Notes: generated by a model from the sequence alone, not told the origin. Positions 1 to 8,631 are shown, numbered from the stretch's first letter. The stretch is DNA of 64,000 nt from Actinoplanes couchii (GCF_016862075.1 NZ_BOMG01000052.1:95559-159558); one strand, 5' to 3'. Numbers and translations are program-made.

Positions 1-48
1 CACACCACCACCCCCACCGAACCCACCAGCCGCTGAGGAGTCCCCACC

Positions 49-1050
49 ATGCGCTTCTTCTCCAACGAGGCCAAAGACGAGAGCGACGAGAAAGAGACCA
101 CCGGGACCTCGGTGCCGCAGCAGCGGGCCGGATCGCCGTGGCAGCACCCGGAGCCGGGCACGGCCGCCGCAACGCCGGCCGGCACCGATCCGGACCGGAC
201 CGTGGCCTTTGCCGACGGGACGCCCCGGACCGAACCGGTGCAGGTCAACCCGGCTCCGGACAAGGACGGGGTTGATCTCGCCCTGGAGGACCGGGACGAT
301 CCTCATGCGACGCAGCCTCTGCGGACCGGGGCCGGGGAGCCTCGGCATGCCGCGGACAAGGACGGGATTCCGGACGGGCCGTCCGACACGACCGGCTCCC
401 GGGACCACGATCGCGATCTCGACCACGATCTCGACCTCGACAAGACCGGCTCTCGGGACCACGACCTCGACAAGACCGGCTCTCGGGACCACGACCTCGA
501 CAAGTCCGACACCCGGGATCTCGACCTCGACAAGTCCAGCTCGGTGGATCTCGACAAGTCCGACTCGCGGGACTTCGACAAGTCCGGTTCTCGGGACTTC
601 GACAAGTCCGACTCCGTCGACTCGTTCGACAACGCTGCGGACCAGCCGGGTGACTTCAGCGAGACCTCGAGCAAGTCGGACATTTCTGATTTGTCCGACA
701 AGGAGGGTGACCTCGATCGGCCCGACGCCAAGGCCGACGAGCCTCTGATTCCGGCGGCTCCCGCGACTCCCGCGTCCGAGTCCACCATCTCCGGACCGGC
801 GCCGTTCTTCCCGTCCTCCGACACCCAGCCGCTGCGGGACCGGTGGCGGGACGTGCAGCTCCGGTTCGTCGACGACCCGAAGGGCGCGACTTCCGACGCC
901 TCCGGCCTGGTCGACGAGGCGGTCGACAAGCTGGCCAAGGCACTGCGTGATCACCGGGGCTCGTTCGCCAAGGGCACCGACGACACCGAGGCGCTGCGGG
1001 TCGAGTTCCGCAGCTACCGCGACATCCTGGACCGGCTGCTCGGCCTCTGA
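49..1050 (+). CDS. Asp-rich repeat protein, unknown function
   Basis: A 333-residue acidic, probably largely disordered protein that I do not recognise. Residues 117-192 are a run of Asp/Lys/Ser/Arg-rich decapeptides (DKTGSRDHDL and looser forms such as DKSDSRDF). Two successive copies near 441-500 are almost identical as 30-bp DNA units, so the array looks young. The first 110 residues are rich in Pro, Gly and Asp. Only residues about 275-333, ending in FRSYRDILDRLLGL, look folded, with an amphipathic helical pattern. No signal peptide or membrane segment is visible. The ATG at 49 is preceded by GAGGAG with an 8-nt spacer. The start of the window is only 48 bp away, so the upstream partner is unknown. 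The stop codon falls inside a 23-bp tandem repeat. Confidence 0.75.
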   Translation: MRFFSNEAKDESDEKETTGTSVPQQRAGSPWQHPEPGTAAATPAGTDPDRTVAFADGTPRTEPVQVNPAPDKDGVDLALEDRDDPHATQPLRTGAGEPRHAADKDGIPDGPSDTTGSRDHDRDLDHDLDLDKTGSRDHDLDKTGSRDHDLDKSDTRDLDLDKSSSVDLDKSDSRDFDKSGSRDFDKSDSVDSFDNAADQPGDFSETSSKSDISDLSDKEGDLDRPDAKADEPLIPAAPATPASESTISGPAPFFPSSDTQPLRDRWRDVQLRFVDDPKGATSDASGLVDEAVDKLAKALRDHRGSFAKGTDDTEALRVEFRSYRDILDRLLGL

Positions 1051-1135
1051 CCGGTCACCCGAAACGTCTCCGATCGGTCGTACAAAAAATCTCTGACCGG
1101 TCGCACGGTTCGTCTCTGATGGGTCGCACGGAACG
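1044..1135. repeat. Four tandem 23-bp repeats over a stop codon
   Basis: Four imperfect 23-bp units begin at 1044, 1067, 1090 and 1113. The shared core is TCTCTGACCGGTCGCACGG, with substitutions in each copy. The first copy contains the TGA stop of the Asp-rich gene and the last ends 2 bp before the terminator stem. The units do not preserve a reading frame, so the repeat is intergenic rather than coding. Confidence 0.85.
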
Positions 1136-1137
1136 CG

Positions 1138-1161
1138 AAAGGGGAGCCTCGGCTCCCCTTT
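1138..1161. terminator. Bidirectional intrinsic terminator
   Basis: A perfect 11-bp stem (AAAGGGGAGCC paired with GGCTCCCCTTT) with a 2-nt TC spacer between the arms lies between two convergent genes. The A and T tracts at its ends let it act on both strands. Confidence 0.8.
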
Positions 1162-1168
1162 CTCATTG

Positions 1169-1262
1169 CCTCACCGCACTTCGTCTTTCGCGCCGGGGGG
1201 CCTCACCGCGCTTCGCCTCACCGCGCTTCGCCTTCCGCGCCGGTGGGCCTTACTGCGCTTCG
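1169..1262. repeat. Modular 15/17-bp repeats
   Basis: A 15-bp element A (CCTCACCGCGCTTCG) occurs at 1169, 1201 and 1216, with a degenerate copy at 1248-1262. A 17-bp element B (TCTTTCGCGCCGGGGGG or close) follows A at 1184 and 1231. The order is A-B-A-A-B-A. The last A overlaps the stop codon of the minus-strand gene, so repeats have invaded the 3' ends of both convergent genes. Confidence 0.7.
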
Positions 1263-1726
1263 ATCTGGGCCGGTGGCGGGCTCGGTGAGAGATCGGGCTC
1301 CGGGCCGCCGGTGCTCGCCGACGGGCTGGGGCTGCCGGAGGTGGAGGCCGACGGCGACGGGTCGCCTGCGGACGGTTCGACCGAAAGGGACGGTTCGATC
1401 CGCGGCGGGGTCGACGGAATCGTCACCACCGGCACCGGAATGGCGGTGGCCGAGGTCGCCGGAGACGGTCGCGACGAGGCGGAGGGAGAGATCGAGGGAC
1501 TGCGCGGTACGTACGTGTAGGTCGGGAACGATTCGTCGTCGTCGGTCATGTCTCCGGCGCCGGAGCCACCGAAGTCCATGTCCACACCGGGGAACTGTTC
1601 ATCGACCGGGGCGGGCCGCTGCCCGGGGCCGAGATCGGCGTGACCGAGCTGTGCGCCGAGCCAGAGCGCGGGGCCGACGCCGACCGCCACCATCGCCCCG
1701 AAGAGTGCCAGTGGACCTCGTTCCAT
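1250..1726 (-). CDS. Small membrane protein with Ser/Pro-rich tail
   Basis: A 158-residue protein of unknown function. Residues 5-25 (LALFGAMVAVGVGPALWLGA) form one hydrophobic segment, either an N-terminal anchor or an uncleaved signal. The rest is extracellular-type low complexity: an acidic stretch (DDDESFPTYTY), then a Ser/Pro/Thr tail with repeated SPSAS motifs. The open frame extends upstream to 1834. The ATG at 1726 is preferred because it directly precedes the hydrophobic segment and has GGGAGGG about 5 nt upstream. Ser/Pro tails like this are common in surface-exposed actinobacterial proteins, but no domain points to a role. Confidence 0.7.
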   Translation of the reverse strand: MERGPLALFGAMVAVGVGPALWLGAQLGHADLGPGQRPAPVDEQFPGVDMDFGGSGAGDMTDDDESFPTYTYVPRSPSISPSASSRPSPATSATAIPVPVVTIPSTPPRIEPSLSVEPSAGDPSPSASTSGSPSPSASTGGPEPDLSPSPPPAQIEAQ

Positions 1727-1958
1727 TTCGGTCCCTCCCCGCTTCCGAGACGATCGTCGCTCTTCACCCGGGACGTCTGCTACCCATTCCCGATGTGGCT
1801 GAAGCGAACAATCACTGAGGTTATTGTGACCCAAAGTGACGTAGCGGTTGCGGATTCGTCGGACTGTCGACTGGTGTCACTTTCGGGTACGTGAATGCAC
1901 CCTTGACAGGTTCAGCCCGTCACCACATCGATTCGATGGGAACCGTTCCGGGGCCCGA

Positions 1959-4900
1959 TCAGCGGGTTCCGGCCAGAAAATTGACCGTCTCGTCCCAGGC
2001 GGCCCACCCGCCGGGCAACTCATCGGCGTCGAGCGCGGGCCGCAGCGTCAGATTCCCGCCACCCCGGAGCCCCAGCACCCACCCCTTACGCATCCCCGGC
2101 AGAGCGGTGACCCCGGAGACGTCCCCGAACGGCACGAACCGCCCCCCACCTGGCAACACCGAGGCCACAGTGGACGCCGCACCCGACGAGGCCGGAGCCG
2201 ACCCTCCAGCGGCCTCCGCACCTCCGGCATCACTGAAGAACGACCCGGGCGTATCCGAGGAAGCCTCTGCCCTGCCCGAAGGGAATCCCCCGGATGCTCC
2301 GGTGGAGGAACCGGACGCGTCTCCAGAAGCGCCTGCCGTACCTGCGGAGGTACCAGACGCACCTACCACCGTGCCCGCAGGGAAACCGGACGCGCCTCCA
2401 GAGGCGCCTACCGCGCCGACCGAGGGTGCGGACTCGGCGGCAGAAGACCCGAGCCCCGCCTCATCCTCACTGGCGGAGGCCGGCGGCTCGGCCTCGGAGT
2501 CTTTTCCTTTCCCGTCATCGGCCGCGGGCCGCGCCGCGTGCCGGCCCGTGGATCCGGCCGGAGCCCGAGCCGGGAGCACGGCTCCGGCGGGCACCCCGTC
2601 GGCCGCGATCCGGGTGAGCCGCCGCTTCGCCTCGTGCCCCCGATTGCGAGGCAGACCAGGGACCAGGAGCAACCCGAGATCAGTGATCAGTACGTCGGTC
2701 CGCTCCCCGTCCGCGGACAGGTTGACCAGCCCACCGAGCACCTGGGCCCGAGCCGACCCCGGATCAGCCGCCGCCGCGGTGAGATCCACCCCGGCCTCGA
2801 TCAGATAGGCCCGAACCGCCTCGGTGGTCTCCGGATCGGCGGCCGCCGAAGCCAGCTCGGCAAGATCCAGATAGCCGCCGTCGACGGCGACCACCTCGGC
2901 CGCACCGGTCCAGCTGTGCCGCCAGCGGGCCACCCCGCTACGCAACGCCGCGAGAGCCAGCATCAGCGCCAGAAGTTCGACGACCCGGGAGGCGGCTTCT
3001 TCCGGCGGAGCGTCCGGAAAGACCGCGGCGGCAACCGCACGCAGCCGCCCGTCCGCGGCAAGGGTGAGCAGATGCCCGGCGTCCGGCACGGTCTCCCCCA
3101 GCGACCGGGAGATGGCCGCAAGAGCAGCCTCCCCTTCCCGCTCCATCTCCGAGGTACGGGCCACACTCAGACACTGATCCCAACTGACCACGCTCCGCCC
3201 CCGAGGCGGAAACGCGACGTCCTGAAGAGCCCGCCCCAGCCCCGGAAGATCCGGAACCAACTCGACAGCCTCCCCCACCCCCGCACCCGCGCCGTTGCCA
3301 GCACCGGCACCCTCCGCCGCCGCCGGGCCTGCGGGCAACGGCTCGTTGTCCACAGGCAATGCCCCTTGGCTTACGGACACCGCACCCTCACTCGCGGACA
3401 CCGCCCCCAAGCCCCCGGGCCCCACCTGCGCATTCACGGATGACGCCGCCGTCGCCCCAGGCATCCCCTGCTCGTTCGAAGGCGCCGCCCCGCTCGCAGA
3501 CACAGGGTTATCCACAGAGGACGCCTCCGTCTCGTCCGTGAGGGAGAAAGATGAAGGCACCCCGGGGGCAAGGTTGTCCGACATCGAGGAAGAGGAGGTG
3601 GAGCGGCCAGAGGAGGGAATGGCAAACCCGTCGAACGACGGCGAACCCTCTGCGGCCCCAGCGGACGAGCCAGTCCCGAAAGACGAAGCCGAGCCGGTGC
3701 CCGACGCTGCCCCGAAACCGAAATCGGAACCAGCAGCGGCACCGGCACCGCCAGCAGCCACGACCCGACCGGTAGCGGTCCTGGCATGGCCCATGAAGAT
3801 TCCGGTCGGGTCGGTGGCGGCGGCCTCGGCACCGCCGCCACCGGCGGAAGGAGCGGCGCTGCCGGCGGAAGGAACGCCGCTGCCGGCGGAAGGTTCGGCG
3901 CCTCCCGCGGCGGTACCAACTCCCGGCCCGGCAGCGCCGCCGGGGGCCGCGGCGTGGGCCGCGACGCCGGGGGTGGTGGCGTGGGGCGCGATGCCGGGGG
4001 TGGTGGCGTGGGGCGCGATGCCGGGGGTGGTGGCGTGGGGCGCGGAGGCGCCGGGCGATGTCGGGGTGGGGGTGGCGGAGGCCGGGGCGGCGGGGGTGGA
4101 TTCGGCTGTGGCCAGGGGGGTCAGGGCTGCGATTCGTTCGGGCATCGGGGGGTGGGTGTCCCAGGGGCCTGAGGGTTCCGGGTCTCGGGCTCGCAGCATC
4201 GTCATCTCGGTGGTTCGGGCTGCCAGCACTCGGAGCAGGCCGCCGAAGACGTCGTCCGGGACGTAACCGGCCTGCCAGCCGGGGCCCACGTACTCGGCGT
4301 GGAACAGTCGCTGCATGCCGGCCAGCGCGGGCAGGTCGCGGAGGGCGGCCAGGGTCGCGGCGGCTCCGGCGTGGGTGGCGGCGATGCGGTCGGCGGCGAA
4401 TTCCTGTTCGCGGCTGAACGGGGCGTCGATCCGCCGGTAGAAGCCGGCGTAGGCGCGCAGTGCCGCGCCGGCCAGGTTCCGCCGCCGGATGCGGGGGACG
4501 ATCCGGCCGACGGCGACCCGGCCGCGGTAGGCGAGCGGCGCCCACCGGCTGAGCGCGCGGGAGCCGTGGGCGAGTTCGTGGGTGACGATGGCGCGCAGCC
4601 GGTCCGGTTCGAGGGCCTGCAGCAGCGGCAGCCCGAGGTAGAGGTCGCGGCGGCCGCCGATGATGCCGAGCATCCGGGTGCGTTCGCCGACGGCGGCGGT
4701 GGCGTCGGCGACGACGGTCAGGCCGACGGGGGCGGGTACTCCGGCGGCGGCGGAGGCCGCGTCGACCAGGTTCCACAGGTGCGGGGCCTGGTCGCGGCTC
4801 ACCGCGACGCCGGCCGGGACACGGTGCCGGGCATGCAGGGCCCGCCACGTGGCGTAACCGAGTGCGCCGAAGGTGGCGAGGCTGAGCGGCACTCCGATCC

Positions 4901-5039
4901 GGATGGCGAGTGCCCCGGGAAGCGCTTGGAGCACCACCCAGAGCACGAGCAGAACTACGGTCAGTTGCAACCCGACAACTGCCAGGAATCCGGCCAGCGC
5001 GATCACCGACCGTGCCGCGGACGGCGCACCCTTGCTCAA
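1959..5039 (-). CDS. M48-family metallopeptidase with long low-complexity extension
   Basis: A 1026-residue membrane zinc metallopeptidase. Two hydrophobic segments lie at about residues 11-41 and 48-63. The catalytic HExxH motif is HELAH (H154, E155, H158), and the likely third zinc ligand is in EQEFAAD (E213), as in HtpX/Ste24-type M48 enzymes. The peptidase core ends near residue 310. It is followed by about 330 residues of Ala/Gly/Pro/Ser-rich sequence that includes a triple nonapeptide HATTPGIAP. A folded-looking helical segment of about 250 residues comes next, then more Ser/Gly/Ala-rich sequence and a conserved-looking end (LGLRGGGNLTLRPALDADEL). M48 members are usually around 300 residues, so most of the protein is extension. 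The TTG at 5039 is chosen because GGAGGA lies 8 nt upstream; an in-frame start at 5126 lacks such a site. The substrate is unknown. Confidence 0.85.
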   Translation of the reverse strand: MSKGAPSAARSVIALAGFLAVVGLQLTVVLLVLWVVLQALPGALAIRIGVPLSLATFGALGYATWRALHARHRVPAGVAVSRDQAPHLWNLVDAASAAAGVPAPVGLTVVADATAAVGERTRMLGIIGGRRDLYLGLPLLQALEPDRLRAIVTHELAHGSRALSRWAPLAYRGRVAVGRIVPRIRRRNLAGAALRAYAGFYRRIDAPFSREQEFAADRIAATHAGAAATLAALRDLPALAGMQRLFHAEYVGPGWQAGYVPDDVFGGLLRVLAARTTEMTMLRARDPEPSGPWDTHPPMPERIAALTPLATAESTPAAPASATPTPTSPGASAPHATTPGIAPHATTPGIAPHATTPGVAAHAAAPGGAAGPGVGTAAGGAEPSAGSGVPSAGSAAPSAGGGGAEAAATDPTGIFMGHARTATGRVVAAGGAGAAAGSDFGFGAASGTGSASSFGTGSSAGAAEGSPSFDGFAIPSSGRSTSSSSMSDNLAPGVPSSFSLTDETEASSVDNPVSASGAAPSNEQGMPGATAASSVNAQVGPGGLGAVSASEGAVSVSQGALPVDNEPLPAGPAAAEGAGAGNGAGAGVGEAVELVPDLPGLGRALQDVAFPPRGRSVVSWDQCLSVARTSEMEREGEAALAAISRSLGETVPDAGHLLTLAADGRLRAVAAAVFPDAPPEEAASRVVELLALMLALAALRSGVARWRHSWTGAAEVVAVDGGYLDLAELASAAADPETTEAVRAYLIEAGVDLTAAAADPGSARAQVLGGLVNLSADGERTDVLITDLGLLLVPGLPRNRGHEAKRRLTRIAADGVPAGAVLPARAPAGSTGRHAARPAADDGKGKDSEAEPPASASEDEAGLGSSAAESAPSVGAVGASGGASGFPAGTVVGASGTSAGTAGASGDASGSSTGASGGFPSGRAEASSDTPGSFFSDAGGAEAAGGSAPASSGAASTVASVLPGGGRFVPFGDVSGVTALPGMRKGWVLGLRGGGNLTLRPALDADELPGGWAAWDETVNFLAGTR
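3963..4043. repeat. 27-bp x3 repeat inside the M48 gene
   Basis: Three 27-bp units start at 3963, 3990 and 4017; the last two are identical and the first differs by one base. They encode the nonapeptide HATTPGIAP in the linker of the metallopeptidase. The period keeps the reading frame, so copy number can change without breaking the gene. Confidence 0.9.
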
Positions 5040-5203
5040 GCCCGCACTCCTCCCCCACCCGCTACCTGCGTGCTGCCGTGTGCGCCATTCGCACGCACCG
5101 GCACGAGCACGAAGCGGGCCGCCCACCGCGAACGGACCACCCAGCGTAGGGCCAAAACGGTGCGTAACCGTTTCGCGCCCGTGCAGGGGGTTATACGAGC
5201 AAT

Positions 5204-6646
5204 ATGGCTGACCTCGATCAGACCCTGGCGGTCACTCTCAAGGGTTACGCATGGTTGCCGGATCTTCGCCGACGGTCGGGCACCGGCCCGGTGCGGACGC
5301 GGGTTCTGGGGCAGCCCGCGGTGGGCATCTGCGGTTCGGAGGCGGCCCGGTTCTTCTACGAGCCGGGTCATCTGGAGCGGCATTCGGCGCTGCCGGGGCT
5401 GGTGGTGCGGACGCTGTTCGGGCGGGGCGCGGTGCACACTCTGGACGGGGCGGCGCACCGGCACCGGAAGGCGCTGTTCACCGCGCTGCTGCTGGACGGC
5501 GACGGCGCGGAGCGGCTGGCCGAGTTGGCCGGGCAGGAGTTCGATGTGGCGGCCGCGCGATGGCGGGGTGGCCCACCGGTGCGCCTGCTGGACGAGTCGG
5601 CCCAGGTGATCGCGGCGGCGGTGGCGCGCTGGGTGGGCGTACCCGCTGATGATCGTGATGTCGAGGTCCTGGCCCGGGACTGCCTGGCCATGGTCGACGG
5701 GTTCGCGACGGTGGGGCCCCGGACCACGCACGCGCTGCTGGCTCGCGCGAGGCAGGAGAAAAGGCTTTCCACCACAATTGCAGCGGTACGCGATAAAACG
5801 GTCAGCACCCCAGCGGCTCATGACCGGACGACACGTGCCGACCAGGTCGCCCGGTCTCCGCTGTCGATCGTCGCGAACCACCGGGACGACGGTGAGCTGC
5901 TGGATCCGCGGACCGCGGCGGTGGAGTTGCTCAACATCATCCGGCCGGCGATCGCGGTGGCCTGGTTCGTGGCGTTCGCCGGGCACGCGATGGACATGTG
6001 GCCCCGGCACCAGTCCCGGCTGCGCGCGGGTGACGACGAGTACGCCCGGGCGTTCGCGCACGAGGTGCGACGGTTCTACCCGTTCGCCCCGTTCCTCGGC
6101 GGGCGGGCCACCCGGGATCTGTTCTTCCGGGGTGAGCCGATCCCGGCGGGCACGCTGGTGCTGTTGGACGTCTACGGGCAGAACCACGATCCGGCACTCT
6201 GGCCGGAACCGTACGTCTTCGACCCGGGGCGTTTCGTGGATCGGGAGATCGGCGAGTTCGACCTGATTCCGCAGGGTGGCGGCGATCCGCGGTCCGGCCA
6301 CCGCTGCCCGGGCGAGAAGGTGACGGTCGCGTTGCTCGGCACGCTGGCGAAGCGGCTGGCCGATCTGGATCACTACCTCCCGCCACAGGACACCACGATC
6401 GACCTGTCCCGGATTCCGGCACGCCCCCGGGACGGAATCACGCTCGTCGTGCCGGAGGACCGCCCGGCAGAAAAAGCCCCGGCGGAAAAAGCCGCGACAG
6501 AAGCCCCGGCGGATGAAGCCACGACAGAGAGCGCCCCGGCGGATGAAGCCGCGACAGAAAGCGCCCCTGCGGCGAATACCCCGGGAGCCCGCCGGGTGAA
6601 GACGGCGCTCAGTGCCAGTCGATCTCCGGCGAGCGGTAGAAGTTGA
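5204..6646 (+). CDS. CYP152-type fatty-acid peroxygenase P450
   Basis: A 480-residue cytochrome P450 of the CYP152 kind, which hydroxylates fatty acids with hydrogen peroxide instead of a redox partner. Visible marks are the Arg-Pro pair (R247-P248, in ELLNIIRPAIAVAWFV) that replaces the usual I-helix acid/Thr pair, the EVRR helix-K motif (E287, R290), and the heme loop IPQGGGDPRSGHRCPGE with C368 as ligand. CYP152 enzymes are about 410-420 residues; this one carries about 60 extra C-terminal residues rich in Ala/Glu/Thr/Ser (AEKAATEAPADEATTES repeats). Residues 183-220, upstream of the I helix, are encoded by noticeably AT-richer DNA (about 5750-5850) and look unlike the family. The 3' end overlaps the convergent GH20 gene by 38 bp. 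ATG at 5204. Confidence 0.85.
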   Translation: MADLDQTLAVTLKGYAWLPDLRRRSGTGPVRTRVLGQPAVGICGSEAARFFYEPGHLERHSALPGLVVRTLFGRGAVHTLDGAAHRHRKALFTALLLDGDGAERLAELAGQEFDVAAARWRGGPPVRLLDESAQVIAAAVARWVGVPADDRDVEVLARDCLAMVDGFATVGPRTTHALLARARQEKRLSTTIAAVRDKTVSTPAAHDRTTRADQVARSPLSIVANHRDDGELLDPRTAAVELLNIIRPAIAVAWFVAFAGHAMDMWPRHQSRLRAGDDEYARAFAHEVRRFYPFAPFLGGRATRDLFFRGEPIPAGTLVLLDVYGQNHDPALWPEPYVFDPGRFVDREIGEFDLIPQGGGDPRSGHRCPGEKVTVALLGTLAKRLADLDHYLPPQDTTIDLSRIPARPRDGITLVVPEDRPAEKAPAEKAATEAPADEATTESAPADEAATESAPAANTPGARRVKTALSASRSPASGRS

Positions 6647-8030
6647 CCCCGGCAGCCGTCCAGACCGGCCCGAAAGCGGCGAGCCGTTCCCGGAACGACT
6701 CCCAGTCCCGGCTGTCCCGCGGTGACCAGGCCACCTCGGCGACCGCCGGGAGCCGCGGAAACGTCAGGTACCGCACGTCGGCGACGCTGCGCAGGGTCTC
6801 CGACCAGAGCGGCGCCTCGACGCCGAGGATCGACTCCTCGCCCACGCCGGGCAGCCGGTCGGCCGGATCCCATTCGTAGGAGCGCCGCACCCCGACGTGC
6901 CCGGCCCAGTCGAGCCCGAGCGTGGTGTCCGCGTCGTACTTCATGTCGAGGTAGGTGCGGTCGGCCGGGGAGACGATCACCTTCCGCCCGTCGGCGGCGG
7001 CTCGGGCCACCGCGTCGTCGGCGGGTTCGGTCCGCCAGTACTGCACGACCGCGCCCTTCGGCAGGTCGGCGGCGGCGATCTCGTGCCAGCCGATCACGGT
7101 CTTGCCGAGGGCGCCCGGGATCGGCAGCACCCGGGCCAGGAACGCCTGGTAGTCGGCGGCGGGTGTGGAGTGGCACTCGTCGCCGCCGATGTGCAGCCAG
7201 GGGCCGGGGGTGAGGTCGGCGACGGTCTTCAGCACGGTCTCGACGAAGGCGTACGTCTCCTCCTTGGCCGCGACCAGCGAGGAGTAGCCGACCTCGGCGT
7301 CGGTGCGGGGCGCGACCGGGGCCCCGTCGGCGGTGAGTTCGGGGTAGGCGACCTGCACCGCGTTCACGTGTCCGGGCATGTCGATCTCGGGGACGATCGT
7401 GACGAACCGCTCGGCGGCGTACGCGACCAGGTCGGCGTACTCGGCGAGGGTGAGGTGTCCCGGTCCGGCCCCGTCGACGCCGGTGCCCGCGCCGCCGCTG
7501 ATCTCGGTGAGCCGGGGCCAGCCGGGGATCTCCAGACGCCAGCCCTGGTCGTCGGTGAGGTGCAGGTGCAGGTGGTTGATCTTGAACTGGACGAGCAGGT
7601 CGATGTGCGCCTTGACCTCGTCGGGTGTGAAGAAGTGCCGGGCCAGGTCGAGCATCGCGCTGCGGTAGGCGTACCGCGGCCGGTCCTCGATGATGCCGCC
7701 GGGCAGTTCCGTGCCGAGCTGGCGCAGCGTCTGCACACCCCAGAAGACGCCCTGCGCGCTGCCGCCGGTCAGGGTCACCGACTCGGCGGTGATCTCCAGA
7801 CGGTACGCCTCGCTCGCCAGCGCCGGGTCCAGCGCCAGCCGGATCGCGCCGTCGTCGGAAAGAGAAAGGCCGTCGTCGGAAAAAGAGAGCCCGAGGTGCG
7901 CGGCGACGGCCGACAGTCCCGGCGGAGCGCTCACCGCCGTACCGGAAAGGCCGGGAATGATGGTGAATGTCGCGTCCGGGACCGGCCGCACCGAGGCCGG
8001 ACGCGGGATAACATCGCCGAGTTGTCTCAT
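6609..8030 (-). CDS. GH20 beta-N-acetylhexosaminidase
   Basis: A 473-residue glycoside hydrolase family 20 enzyme that removes terminal beta-linked GlcNAc or GalNAc by substrate-assisted catalysis. Domain order is an N-terminal GH20b-like alpha/beta domain (to about residue 115), then the TIM barrel with YRSAMLDLARHFFTPDEVK, HLHLTDDQGWRLEI, IVPEIDMPGH and the catalytic Asp-Glu pair in WLHIGGDEC. No signal peptide is visible, so it is probably cytoplasmic and acts on imported chito-oligosaccharides. Open frame extends to 8195, but that part lies in the divergent GNAT gene; the ATG at 8030 begins the natural sequence MRQLGDVIPRPASV. No strong ribosome site is seen, so a start at 8042 (GTG) or 8069 (ATG) is possible. 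Confidence 0.88.
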   Translation of the reverse strand: MRQLGDVIPRPASVRPVPDATFTIIPGLSGTAVSAPPGLSAVAAHLGLSFSDDGLSLSDDGAIRLALDPALASEAYRLEITAESVTLTGGSAQGVFWGVQTLRQLGTELPGGIIEDRPRYAYRSAMLDLARHFFTPDEVKAHIDLLVQFKINHLHLHLTDDQGWRLEIPGWPRLTEISGGAGTGVDGAGPGHLTLAEYADLVAYAAERFVTIVPEIDMPGHVNAVQVAYPELTADGAPVAPRTDAEVGYSSLVAAKEETYAFVETVLKTVADLTPGPWLHIGGDECHSTPAADYQAFLARVLPIPGALGKTVIGWHEIAAADLPKGAVVQYWRTEPADDAVARAAADGRKVIVSPADRTYLDMKYDADTTLGLDWAGHVGVRRSYEWDPADRLPGVGEESILGVEAPLWSETLRSVADVRYLTFPRLPAVAEVAWSPRDSRDWESFRERLAAFGPVWTAAGVNFYRSPEIDWH

Positions 8031-8051
8031 CCGCTCGCTCACTCTGAAGAG

Positions 8052-8066
8052 TCTAAACAGTTTCCT
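8052..8066. promoter_or_regulatory. Half-site resembling the ROK operator
   Basis: TCTAAACAGTTTCC between the divergent GH20 and GNAT genes matches the TCTAAAC half of the inverted repeats at 24910-24932 and 30758-30784. Only half of the motif is conserved, so shared control by the ROK repressor is weakly supported. Confidence 0.25.
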
Positions 8067-8067
8067 C

Positions 8068-8631
8068 ATGACGATCACCACACGGATTTCCGCAGCCGGT
8101 GACGAGCCGGTGCTGCACGATCTGGCCGCCCGGACCTTCGGGCTGGCCTGCCCGCCCGGCACCGCCCAGGCCGACATCGACGAGTTCATCGCCACCCATC
8201 TGTCGGTGGAGCGCTTCGCCTGCTACCTGACCGACCCGGGCCGGATCCTGCTCACGGTCGCCGACGGCCCGGAGCCGGTGGGTTATGCGATGCTGGTCCG
8301 TGGCCCGATCGCGGATCCGGACGTGGCAGCGGTGGTGGACGCCGCGACGAGCATCGAGTTGAGCAAGTTCTATCTGGCCGCCGAGCGGCACGGCAGCGGC
8401 GCGGCCGGTGCGCTGATGACCGCGACGCTGGCCGCCGCCTCCGGGACCGGCGCGGCGACCTGCTGGCTCGGTGTCAACCAGCAGAACGCGCGGGCGGCGA
8501 GGTTCTACGGCCGGCACGGGTTCGAGGTCGTCGGGGTGAAAAGGTTCCTGGTCGGCTCCGAGTGGCACGACGATCACATCCGGCAGCGCGCCCTATCCTC
8601 CCCGCATGGTGCTGGTACGAGCGGCTCGTGA
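8068..8631 (+). CDS. GNAT N-acetyltransferase
   Basis: A 187-residue GCN5-related acetyltransferase. Strands and helices follow the fold: ISAAGDEPVLHDLAARTF at the N-terminus, the beta-strand GYAMLVRG, IELSKFYLAAERHGSGAAGALMTA (motif A, with the acetyl-CoA binding R/H-GSGAAG loop), and ARAAARFYGRHGFEVVG (motif B, with the typical Tyr before GFE). The acceptor substrate cannot be told. It is divergent from the GH20 gene and overlaps the next GNAT by 26 bp, so the two are probably co-transcribed. ATG at 8068. Confidence 0.85.
   Translation: MTITTRISAAGDEPVLHDLAARTFGLACPPGTAQADIDEFIATHLSVERFACYLTDPGRILLTVADGPEPVGYAMLVRGPIADPDVAAVVDAATSIELSKFYLAAERHGSGAAGALMTATLAAASGTGAATCWLGVNQQNARAARFYGRHGFEVVGVKRFLVGSEWHDDHIRQRALSSPHGAGTSGS

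Noticed and set aside
1848..3443. Long plus-strand frame across the M48 gene
   Set aside because: Arg/Pro-rich composition without domains; the minus-strand frame carries HELAH and membrane segments.
5750..5860. Frameshift or insertion sequence inside the CYP152-like gene
   Set aside because: The frame stays open and the following I-helix and heme motifs are in the same frame; only the composition is odd.
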